A DNA stretch of 64,000 nucleotides from Austropuccinia psidii (lineage: Eukaryota > Basidiomycota > Pucciniomycetes > Pucciniales > Sphaerophragmiaceae): positions 946,592-1,010,591 of the forward strand of contig JALGQZ010000007.1 of the NCBI GenBank assembly GCA_023105745.1, read 5' to 3'. Positions 55,287-64,000 of the stretch are shown one piece after another (positions within the stretch are counted from its first letter, which is position 1; the number at the start of each line of letters is the position of its first letter). The notes below the pieces were generated by a model. It searched no databases, was not told where the DNA came from, and worked only from the letters and a program-made list of their open reading frames with translations. The position numbers and the translations under genes are program-made.

Positions 55287-55614
55287 CCTCTAATACTCTT
55301 CTTTACAGCCAGAGAAGTGTTCTTTTCATTAAGAAAACTTTATTTATGGCTTTGGAGTGTTTTCATATTGAAAACATGCCAAAAATTAATATTTTGGTGA
55401 ATAACTTATAATCAACCACGTGAAAAAGGAATCATAATAAAAACACAGTGGTATATAGTTATATACCACTCAAAAATAATAATAATAAGATATGTATCAT
55501 ATTATTTTTTTAATAATTTCATGCCTAAAAAGAGAAAAAATAATGTCATAAATTAATAATATACAAGAAAAAACTCACTTATTGTGTGAAAAATGTCCAA
55601 AAAAGTCAAAAAAA
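55287..55614 (-). other. R5 leader fragment with a 5' splice site
   Basis: This AT-rich leader was cut by R6. The sense strand has CAATAA|GTGAGT at 55579/55578, the same AA|GTGAG donor that ends exon 0 in R2 and R4, so R5 probably had the same spliced accessory gene. The downstream exons are not recognisable left of R6. Confidence 0.5.
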
Positions 55615-55630
55615 CACGGCCAGGCGCCCA
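55615..55630 (-). other. R5 primer-binding-like site
   Basis: The minus strand reads TGGGCGCCTGGCCGTG three bases after the LTR end. Confidence 0.6.
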
Positions 55631-55633
55631 AAA

Positions 55634-57335
55634 TGTCAGGCTGAGTCTATGATAAAGTGATAATAATAGTACATAAAGCTTTGACTATTACTGTGACACT
55701 GATAAAGTAATAATAAAAGAGTTTTGATTGATAATTTAAGGGCTTTACTAAAACAATTTAGTGGTGGTGAGTGCTGTTGAAAGCCCTGGGTGCAGCTTTA
55801 CCAATTGGATTATTATAATAAAGGCTACAATAATTAAATATATAATTATGCCTGATTATTTCCAAATTATAGCTGTTTTTGAAAGTTTTACTACATATTA
55901 ATTCAATATCAGGATGAGGAAACCTTTGCTGGTGAATGAAAGGCCTCCTTTTATCCTAAAATGGGGTAGATTGGCCCTATAGACCATCCACGTAGAGCAA
56001 GTGAAGAGTTTTTCACTTCAGGGTACTGGATTATGGTTTCCACAAAGCCTGTATACCCTTAATTTGGCTCAGATGTAGTCTTGAAACCACATATGGGAAG
56101 TTTCCACCAATACAGGGTGAAAATCTTCATCTGGGGAACACACAGACCTCTTCTGATGTGTATGACACATAGAAAGCTGTACAGAACCTGTATGGGACCC
56201 CAGTATTGAATGAACTATGAGGTATTGAACTATAAATATGCTTCTCTGTCTGTTTGACACCTCATAATCATAGTTGTGGGATATTATCCCACAGTAAAGG
56301 TGTATTGGCCCAATTGTAGGATTTTAACCTTAAAACTGCTATAGCTTTGTAAGTTTTTGAGATATTGAGCTCAACTTTTGTTCGCTTTGTAGCCCTGGAT
56401 AGGATCTACAAAATGGTACCTCATTTGGTATGGGTTACATCAAATATGGCAAAGTTTTCTCATTCAGATATATGATTTTCTCAATATCTGTATGGAGCTT
56501 TTTTTCTCCATAACTTTTTCTCTAGATGAGATATGGAGAAATAAAAGGCACCATCAGAGAGCCCTGATTGTGTGCTTTCCAAAAATACCCTACTTTAAGC
56601 ATGTGAGCCTTTGAGATATGACCACATACCAAATAAGGTCACAAGAAAGACTCAGAATAATTATACCTTTAAGATAATTATACTAAAATTACTTAGAATA
56701 ATTATACATTGAAAATAATTACTTTGAAAATACAAAAATACCATAAATTGGTACAAAAATTGGTTTAACTTAGAAACCAATGAATGAACATGTGAAATAA
56801 ATTATACCATTGGAATCCCTATGGTAAAATTCACATATACCATTTTTATGGCATATCTTTAAAGTCAATATTTAATGAGTTATAAGGAATAATACCTTAT
56901 AAAAACCATAAAGCCTTATTTGTTTCAAGAACCAATGAAGAAACATGTGAAATAAATTGTACCATTGAATTCCCCATGAAAATTCACACATAAAACAATT
57001 AATGAGCTAATTTCCAAAGTTAATACTTAAGGAATTAACCTGAATATATGCACTTTTTTGGTCAACGCATATATTAAAGGATCATAGCTAATATCTCGTA
57101 AACTATACAAGATAGAGTGATGAACAAAAAATAAAGTTACCACGTAATTACTGTAAGAACACAGATATAAACTTTATTGTACAAATTATAATCAAGGTTA
57201 AAACCTATGATGAAATATTGATAAAAATCAACAGAGCTGTTGACCACTTTGTTGTGAAAGTGGTCCAAACTTGAAGAAAAGTACACAGTTGGATTCTACT
57301 AGTTCATTCGTGAAGAATGATGTAATTTTTATTAT
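55634..57335 (-). repeat. R5 5' LTR (outer end unresolved)
   Basis: The inner end is TGTCAGGCTGAGTCTATG, the counterpart of the R2 LTR end CATAGACTCACCCTGACA. A TATA-like GATAAAAGG (minus) is at 55947-55955. No outer end is found before MULE-2; at least the first kilobase is LTR, the rest is AT-rich DNA without genes. Confidence 0.55.
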
Positions 57336-57442
57336 GGGTATTGGGAAAAACACGTAAGCAAATTGGTAAAAACACGTAAGAGCTTACGTGTTTTTACTAA
57401 AAACTTACGTGTTTTGGCCATAATTTGGTAAAAACACGTAAG
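57336..57442. repeat. MULE-2 left terminal repeats
   Basis: Five copies of the 16-bp word GGTAAAAACACGTAAG or its complement, in mixed orientation. Confidence 0.65.
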
Positions 57443-57947
57443 GGGTGCCCTGGGCCCATTTTTAATTAAAAATGAAACACAAAAATGCCTGTATTGGGCC
57501 AAAACATGCCCAAAAGAGGTTTTTTCCCCACAAAACCTCTCTAACTCCAAATTGTTTCAGATTTTTTTGCCCAGCCCCCCCCCATAAAAAAAAAAGCCCA
57601 AACACCCCAACAATCCACATTATCCCCACCCCAAACCATTTTTTTTTTGGAAAAACAGCATTACCAAAGCCATTTTGCAAAGCTTTTCACCCTTTTTTTT
57701 CTTTTTTTCCCCCAAAGACTGCATTTTCCACCACAACAACCTGCTTTCAAGCCTCCAAATTTCCAATTTTTTACCTTCCCTCATCCATTAATCCCATATT
57801 TAAACCACTTTCTTTCACTCTTAACCCCTTCTGTTCATTTTTCACACCTTTTTTCACCTCTTTTTCACACTTCGAAAGGTTCTTACCCCATTCCAAATCC
57901 CCAAATCCCCCCTTTTTTTCACTTTTACACATATTTTTCATTCAAAA
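57443..57947 (+). promoter_or_regulatory. MULE-2 5' region
   Basis: A pyrimidine-rich tract upstream of the transposase ATG, as in MULE-1. Phe/Pro-rich frames over it are low complexity. Confidence 0.4.
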
Positions 57948-60900
57948 ATGCTCCAACCCCCCACTGAAGGTGAATTTCAGACCCTTGAGCTTCTTTGGCA
58001 ACATGTGCATAATGTTGCCAGGGCTCAGGGGTATGCTGTGTCCACCTTGAGGTCCAATATGACCCACAACCAAATTGAAATATGTTGTGATAGGTCTGGC
58101 ACCCCAAATCCCAACAAAAGCCCCTCCAAAACAGTCACCTCAAAAAAGCTTGACTGTCCTTCTAGACTTTATGCCAGAGAATATGCCAAGAGCACCACTT
58201 GGACTCTTAAAGTCAAAAATCCTGAACATAGCCATGATGCCACTGAAAATATCATGGCACATCCTGCTTTCAGGAAATTCAATGAGCAAGAAACATCCCA
58301 AATTGCTCAAATGTCTGAATCACTCCTCATGCCAAGGCAAATTCAGGCCCAATTATGCAGCCAGAGGGAGTCTGACAGGCCTGTAATCCTTCAAGACATT
58401 TATAACCAAGTCAAGAAAATAAAGAAAGACAAACTGCAAGGCAGAAGGCCCATTGATGCTCTTATTGACACTCTCAAAGAAGAAAATTTTGTTTGGTCCT
58501 CTGCAAGAGATTCTGAGGGACACATTACCTCCTTGTTTTTTACTCACCCCCTTGCCATAAAACTTCTTCATGGCTTTCCTCATGTCATTCTTATGGATTG
58601 TACTTATAAAACCAATAAGTACAAAATGCCTCTTTTTCATATTTTTGGATTCAGCTCAACAAATAAGACCTTTTCTGGGGCTTTTTGTTTGATGAAGAAT
58701 GAAAATGAAACTTCATATACTTGGGCCTTAAATCAATACATTGAAAAGGTCCTCAACAACACCAATCTTGTCCCCCCCCAGTTATTGTTATTGACAGGGA
58801 TCTGGCCTTGAAAAACTCTATTAAGAAGCTCTTCCCAGACTCCAAAGTCATGCTATGCATTTGGCACATCAACAAGGATGTATCTGCTCATTGCATGAAG
58901 AAAATTGGTCATGGAACTGATTTTGAAAATTTTATGGGCCTTTGGAATCAAGTAATATACTTCTTCATTTTATTTCATGTTATTTCACTTTTTTTTCTTA
59001 TTATTGTCTTTATTAATGACTTTGGGATTCTTTTCTCAGCTTATGTATTCACCCACTGAAAAGTCTTTCAAAGACAACTGGAAGAAGCTTCAAAAGCAAG
59101 TTAAAAATGCTGAGGTCTTGCAGTATTTGGAAAATACTTGGCTTCCTCTAAAGGAGTATTATGTGCCAGCCTGGACAAACCACCATTGCCACCTGGGTGT
59201 GGGCTCCACCTCCAGAGTTGAAGGTGCCCATGCCATGGTTAAACTTTGGCTACAAAAGTCCACTGGTACTCTCCTGGAGGTTGTCAGGGCACTCCACATG
59301 GCATTCAGAAAACAATTTATTGAAATTATCAACAGAATCTCCAAAGAAATGATTGTCCATGTCAAGAATTTTCCTCCACACATCTGTGCCCTCAATGGCA
59401 AGGTGTCTCATTATGCTCTTCAGATTGCCTTTGAAAATTTCAAAACAAAATTTCCTCCAAATGAAAAATGCACCAACAAATACAACAATTATAAAGGCAT
59501 TCCTTGCAAGCATAAGACCCAAAAGGCATTTGCCAAGCGCCAAAGGCTTGAATTATCAAACTTCCATCCTCAGTGGCATTTGAATTTGCCTGTGAGGGTT
59601 TTTTAATTTCTTCTTATTATTTTTTTCTTATTAACTGATTTTACTTGTCATATTCTTCTCAGACTGGTTTTCAAGGTGATGATCAAAGTGTTGAAAAAGA
59701 AAGAAAGAATGAAGCCAAGAAAATATTTGAAGACATTGGGGAAGACCTGTTTCAAAGACCAATGGCAGAAATCACCCCAATACTCCAACATTTTCAAGAT
59801 GTTTTGACTGGAAAAGTCCCATTTGATCAAATTCCCAAGAGTTAAGAGGATGATCAATATTATGAAGACCCTCTATAATGCAAGAATATCCGTGGAAGAC
59901 CCCAAGGAGCCAAGAATAAAAACAAAAGAGAACCTTCAAGATTTGAAATCATTGAGAGTCAAACCAAGAGAAGAGGAAGACCCCCATCAAAAGTGACCAG
60001 CACAACAACTTCCAGATCCCAGTCCAATGTCCCCTCTCCAATTATGGAAGTGGACTCATCTGAAGATTCTGAAGATTCTGAAGATTCTGAGGACTCATTG
60101 TCTAAATCCATCAGTTCATCAGATTCACTACCCTCAGCAACTGAATTAAATAAATCAGAAGTAACCCTTAGAAGGTCCAGAAGATTGGCAATTGGAAGCA
60201 AAACATCACAAAGAAAATCACACAAGCCTGCCACCAGTTTGAATATCTATGATGCAATTGACCTGACCTGTGAGCGTTGTCAAAGCAACTATCACACAAG
60301 TGATGAATGCTCCAAGCTGTTTGTGAGTTTTTGATTCTTTTTAATGTAATTTTATGTTGCTTATTTTGATATTTATTCATTTTTTGAACTTATGTTATCA
60401 GATAACTGGCTCAGAAGACTTGCCCAAGTTTATATTGAAATACACCTTCAAGGCCATCAATGTCCAGGGTGATGGAAACTGTGGCTACAGAACAGTATCC
60501 CACTTCATTTACAAGACTCAAGATCAATGGGCTGATGTGAGAGGTGACTTGGCTGAAGAAATTCAACAAAATCAAGACCTTTATGAAGCCATGAACACCT
60601 TAATTCCCTCAGTATCCTCTTATTTGGAAAGAATTGAATGGTATGAAGATGTTGGCCAGGCTCCAAAAAGCAAGTGGATGTCCATTCCTGACATGGGGGA
60701 TCCAATTGCAAATAAGCATAAAAGACCAGTTTTCTTTTATTCCACAGCCCAATCTTTTTCCTTTTCCCCTTATTTCTGTCCTCCAAATGATAATCCCCCC
60801 ATTTTCATCTGCTTCTTGAATAGTTGTGCTCATTTTGTTCCTTTGGACATCATCATTTCTAAAGTTTATCCAGTCCCCCCCATTACTGTGAACTGGGAGA

Positions 60901-61025
60901 TTCATGCCCAACCACAAGCCCTGGGGTGGGCTGATAAATTTAAGAAACACAGAATGTTGTATTTGTCCAATCTTCCTCCCCCCTCTCAGAAAAAACCCAC
61001 TATTTTGGGGGTTGATTCTGATTGA
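57948..61025 (+). pseudogene. MULE-2 transposase-OTU protein (4 exons, broken)
   Basis: Exons are 57948-58951, 59040-59591, 59663-60322 and 60402-61025, with introns of 88, 71 and 79 nt. Order: FAR1-like zinc domain, MULE core (VILMDCTYKTNKY; the second Asp lies past a frameshift), TSRVEGAHAM with the third acidic residue, GIPCKH, AT-hooks, an SED-rich repeat, a CCHC knuckle CERCQSNYHTSDEC, then the OTU domain with GDGNCGYR and CAHFVPL. Such a protein would bind the element ends and cut; the OTU part could deubiquitinate itself or host proteins (inference). Breaks: one C lost in a C run near 58772-58779, TAA at 59843-59845 (MULE-1 CAA) and TAA at 59876-59878 (MULE-1 GAA). The splice acceptor lost in MULE-1 is intact here. 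Confidence 0.82.
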
Positions 61026-61680
61026 ATGATTTTTGTATATACAATTTATGCCAATTATCCCCCTCCTCAGTCATTTTTATTGCTTAAATCCCACCTCAGC
61101 CTCCTTTTTTATCAAACATGTGGAACTTTTGTACTTGAAAATAGTCATATTACACACAAGAAAAAAAACAGTTAAAAAAAACACCCATTGCGCCTTCACT
61201 TGTGGTCCCACCCAAAAAATTTTCCCAATTCATGAGCTTCTGGTTCTTTATTGTCCAGATTGAACCCTTTAATTTAAAAAAAAAAATGAAGGAAATTCAT
61301 AAGTGGGAAGTTATTAAATTCACTTTTTAAAAATAAGCATATTACAATGCGGGAAAAAACATTTGAAAAAAAAAACTCTTTTTGCGCCTTCACTTGTCCC
61401 ACCCAAATAAATTCCCAAAATTATGGGATTCTGGTTCTTTATTCTTCACATTGAACCCTTTATTTTAAAAAAAAAAATCAAGCAAATTCATAAGTGGGAA
61501 GATTTTAAATGAATTTTTGAAAAAAATATGCCATTTTGGCATATTGGCAAAATTTGTGAAATTTGGCAAAAAAATAAATTTTGAAAAAATTTGTGCTTAT
61601 TGACATGCCAAGTCGGGAAAAATATGGCAAAAAAAAATTAAAAAAAACCTCAAAACTGAGCCTGAGGAATTTTTTTTGAA
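61026..61680 (+). other. MULE-2 3' non-coding region
   Basis: AT-rich with A and T runs and two similar segments around GAAATTCATAAGTGGGAAG. No gene. Confidence 0.4.
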
Positions 61681-61691
61681 AATTAAGGTCA

Positions 61692-61756
61692 CTTACGTGT
61701 TTTTACCAGAAACTTACGTGTTTTTACTAAAAGCTTACGTGTGTTTACCAACACCC
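61692..61756. repeat. MULE-2 right terminal repeats
   Basis: Three copies of CTTACGTGTTTTTAC, the last as CTTACGTGTGTTTACC, close the element. Confidence 0.65.
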
Positions 61757-61939
61757 TATAAAAAATATTAAAAAATATTAAAAAAAAAAAAGTTATTTTT
61801 TTATTATTTTTTATTGATTTCTTTATTCATTTCAAATTTTTTAAAAAGATATAAAAGCAATTTCTACGTGGAAAATTGCCATATCTTACCAAAAATAACA
61901 CTTCTTATAAAAAGACTTATATTTATTTGTCTTTTTTAG
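61757..61939 (+). other. R8 leader, truncated on the left by MULE-2
   Basis: AT-rich leader ending in a 3' splice site (CTTTTTTAG at 61939). R8's LTR and primer site are not seen left of MULE-2. Confidence 0.5.
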
Positions 61940-62858
61940 TGTTTGAAGATAACCCAACAGAAGACAACCAAACTACTGCTGAGAGATTGGTGGAAGAAAC
62001 TTGTCAAAGTTCTCCAACACCAGTTATCACTAAAAGAAAGAAAGCTAAGAAATTAGACTTTCCAGGACCCACCATTCAAGACTATGAAGGTGAGCACCTC
62101 TTTTATAATTGCCATAAAAACAATTTTTATCCTAAAATACTTTTATTTCTTATTTTCTTAAATTATGACTACCAGAAGAGGTTCCCAATACTCCATCCAA
62201 TCAGATGGAGCTGGACTCAGAGGTAGAACTGATCCCTCAAAAGGGAGAAGAAAGCACAATATCCCCAGTGGAACAGAATCCACACAAGGAAATGCCTTAT
62301 CCCAAAGGCAAGTCCCAGAAATGCCCATGATATCTGAACCTGAATTGGAGCTAAGTATGAGTAACTCAAATAGGTACAAATCACATTCAGAGGGCTCAAA
62401 TAGACATCTACATGAGCCAGTACAAGCAGTATTACACAGTGTACAAGGACAAAGATTGGGAAATGCTGCCTCAAATACACCAAGGAGTGATGAACTCCTG
62501 GCACATCCTGAAAAAGTTCCTCAAAGAGGAGGAGATAGTGAAATACTCCAATGGATGGAATCCACTGTCATCCAAACCTCAAATCAAAAAAATCAAGGAT
62601 TACCACGCCAAAAAGAGGGAGGCAACCAACGAAGAAGCCCCAGTAGCTTCTACCAGCAAGCCCCAAGCCAGCCCACTTCCCCAAGAAGGGAAGAAGAACA
62701 AGAAAAAGCATTTGAGGAAACCATATTCCCCAAGCTACAGGATCCCAAGAATCCAAAAGGATGCCATGGACAATGTTTTCAACATGGCCAGAACCTTGAT
62801 GGAATTCAAGGACAAGGAAGAGCAAAGAATGAGACAACCTCATTTCCCAAAGAAATAA
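61940..62858 (+). CDS. R8 spliced accessory protein overlapping gag (predicted, first exon missing)
   Basis: Exons are 61940-62089, 62176-62307 and 62374-62858, each inner junction phase 1. Exon 1 begins TG TTT GAA, so an upstream exon ending in A would again create ATG. Intron 62090-62175 (GAAG|GTGAGC ... CTACCAG) contains the gag ATG at 62165. Intron 62308-62373 starts GCAAGT, a GC-AG intron, and must be removed because its frame has TGA and TAA. The product has NTPSNQMELDSEV, NHIQRAQIDIYMSQY, NSWHILKKFLK, GWNPL, a Lys-rich linker and YRIPRIQKDAMDNVFNMART. Exon 3 is open to 62858. Function unknown. Confidence 0.6.
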
Positions 62859-63352
62859 CCTTGTCCAAAGATGTTGTAAATACTTTAACAGAAATTAAAA
62901 ATAGTTTATTACCTCTAAAAGAAATTAAAGATAGTTTATTATCACTACAAGAAATAAATAACAATTTATCTTCTTTAACAAAAATTGTTGTGTAAAACAA
63001 GAAAGAAATTGACAACATTAAGTTTATTGTTGAAAATAATAAACCAAAGAATTTAATTGACAATACTCAAAAATTAATACAAGGACAACAAGAATTGTAT
63101 AAATACATAAAAGATATCAAAGACAAGACTTTGACTATCAATTATGATGTGAGTATTGACAATCTTACAGAAAAATTAAATAAATTAAGTATTTCTGTAG
63201 AAATATTTGAAGAAAAGACTTCATCACACCAAAAATTACTTTTGGACCATGTGGAAAAAAGTGATGAAGCAAGAATGCATCTGAAAGATGATATTCAGAG
63301 TGAAATAAGGCTTATTACTGAAAAATGGATAAAATTAATGAGGCTAATTTAA
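62165..63352 (+). pseudogene. R8 gag N-terminal region, decayed
   Basis: It starts MTTRRGSQYSIQSDGAG inside the accessory intron. The frame stops with TAA at 62993-62995 and reopens in the same frame (63095 onward, coiled-coil-like VEIFEEKTSSHQKLLLDHVEKS), then ends at 63352. A frameshift near 63330 leads into the capsid. Confidence 0.65.
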
Positions 63353-63955
63353 ATATGCCAAAGTTATCAACACCATTTTCTCATATAAGAAGCCCTGTCA
63401 AAACAAAAGAGGAATTGTCAAATCCTTTCATAACAGACTTGAGTCACCAAGATAATAACCAAGTCTTAATGAAGGAAGCACCACAATTGAAGGAATGGCC
63501 AACATTCACAGGAGAAGGTGAATATGACCACATGTCATTTATTAAAACAATTGACATGCTACAAGAAGACTATGCCATACCAGATGAATTAATCACTGCA
63601 AGATTACATTCATTGTTTGAGAAATCTGCAAAAAGATGGTATTATGGCATAAGACAAACAACTGGTAAAAATACCTGGTCTTGGTGGAAACAAGAAATAA
63701 TCACCAAGTGGGCAAATGATGCCTGGAGGTATAAGATAGAAAATGCATTTGAAAACTCTTTCTTTGACCCAGAGAAAGACAAACCTTTGACTTGGTTCTT
63801 GAAACAAGCTGAAAGGCTTAATGCACTGTACCCAGAAATGTCACAGAAGATGGTGCACATGAAAATACTTAAAAAATGTGGAGGGGAACTAGAACATGTC
63901 CTAAGAAGCAGGTGTATAGAACCATGCTCCACAGAAGAGTATATAAATGCACTAG
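63353..63955 (+). pseudogene. R8 gag capsid, cut by an LTR
   Basis: The frame from MPKLSTPFSHIR (63355) has LKEWPTFTGEGEYDHMSF, WWKQEIITKWANDAWRYKIENAFENS and LKKCGGELEHVLRSRC. It aligns with the R4 and R2 capsids and lies one frame off the preceding gag ORF. It ends where R9 begins at 63956. Confidence 0.75.
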
Positions 63956-64000
63956 TGTCACAGCCAAGGAGGCAGGGGCATTTCCAATCATCATCAGCAA
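63956..64000 (+). mobile_element. R9: start of an R6-type LTR in plus orientation
   Basis: TGTCACAGCCAAGGAGGCAG is the reverse complement of the R6 LTR end. It begins in the R8 capsid gene, so a further element (or solo LTR) starts here and runs off the window. Confidence 0.8.

Larger units (their letters stand above)
57336..61756 (+). mobile_element. MULE-2: Mutator-like DNA transposon, decayed
   Basis: It is 4421 bp, in inverted orientation to MULE-1 and closely similar throughout. The ends GGGTATTGGGAAAAACAC and GTGTGTTTACCAACACCC are inverted and carry CTTACGTGTTTTTACC repeats. I see no target duplication (TTTATTAT left, TATAAAAA right). Confidence 0.82.

Noticed and set aside
57336..61756. 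MULE-2 flanks as a target duplication
   Set aside because: TTTATTAT and TATAAAAA do not match; AT-rich likeness is not evidence.

Overview
The window reads as transposon-dense, AT-rich DNA of a filamentous fungus. The Ty3/Gypsy gag and pol families, short (about 60-90 nt) GT-AG introns and strong CpG loss in several elements suggest a rust fungus (Pucciniales). The gag text of two elements resembles Austropuccinia psidii proteins as I remember them, but this is inference. I found no host gene, rRNA, tRNA or CRISPR array. Nearly everything is mobile DNA, nested several layers deep.

Layout, with my labels. R1 (minus, old Gypsy): gag and protease at 1-1948 and 12037-about 13900, 5' LTR from 14008. 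R2 (plus, 1949-12036): young, intact Gypsy inserted in R1, with 1501-bp LTRs and target duplication TTTAT. R3 (plus, about 16206-24686): decayed Gypsy 5' half whose LTR is split by MULE-1 (17336-21681, transposase gene on minus). R4 (minus, 24687-34771): complete Gypsy with two in-frame TGA stops. H: LTR remnant at 34772-35481. R6 (minus, 36248-55281, duplication CCACG): decayed chromodomain Gypsy, interrupted by R7 (minus, 40650-50743, duplication CCTCA), a young relative with open gag and pol. R6 itself sits in the leader of R5 (minus), whose 5' LTR starts at 55634. MULE-2 (57336-61756, plus) is followed by R8 (plus Gypsy gag, 61757-63955), cut at 63956 by the start of an R6-type LTR in plus orientation.

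Most interesting signal: R2, R4, R3 and R8 share an accessory gene that overlaps the N-terminal part of gag in the +1 frame and appears to be expressed only from spliced RNA. In R2 and R4 the start codon is assembled by splicing (exon ending ...AA, next exon starting TG...). In all four the gag-pol start codon lies inside the next intron. Unspliced RNA would give gag-pol and spliced RNA the accessory protein. The R2 leader has no ATG at all from the TATA box to the gag-pol start, about 1.5 kb. R6 and R7 form a separate chromodomain lineage with a predicted self-priming primer site, a -1 frameshift heptamer at the end of gag, and a duplicated module behind pol. The two MULEs carry a FAR1-type transposase fused to AT-hooks, a CCHC knuckle and an OTU-type cysteine protease domain; both copies are broken, at different places.
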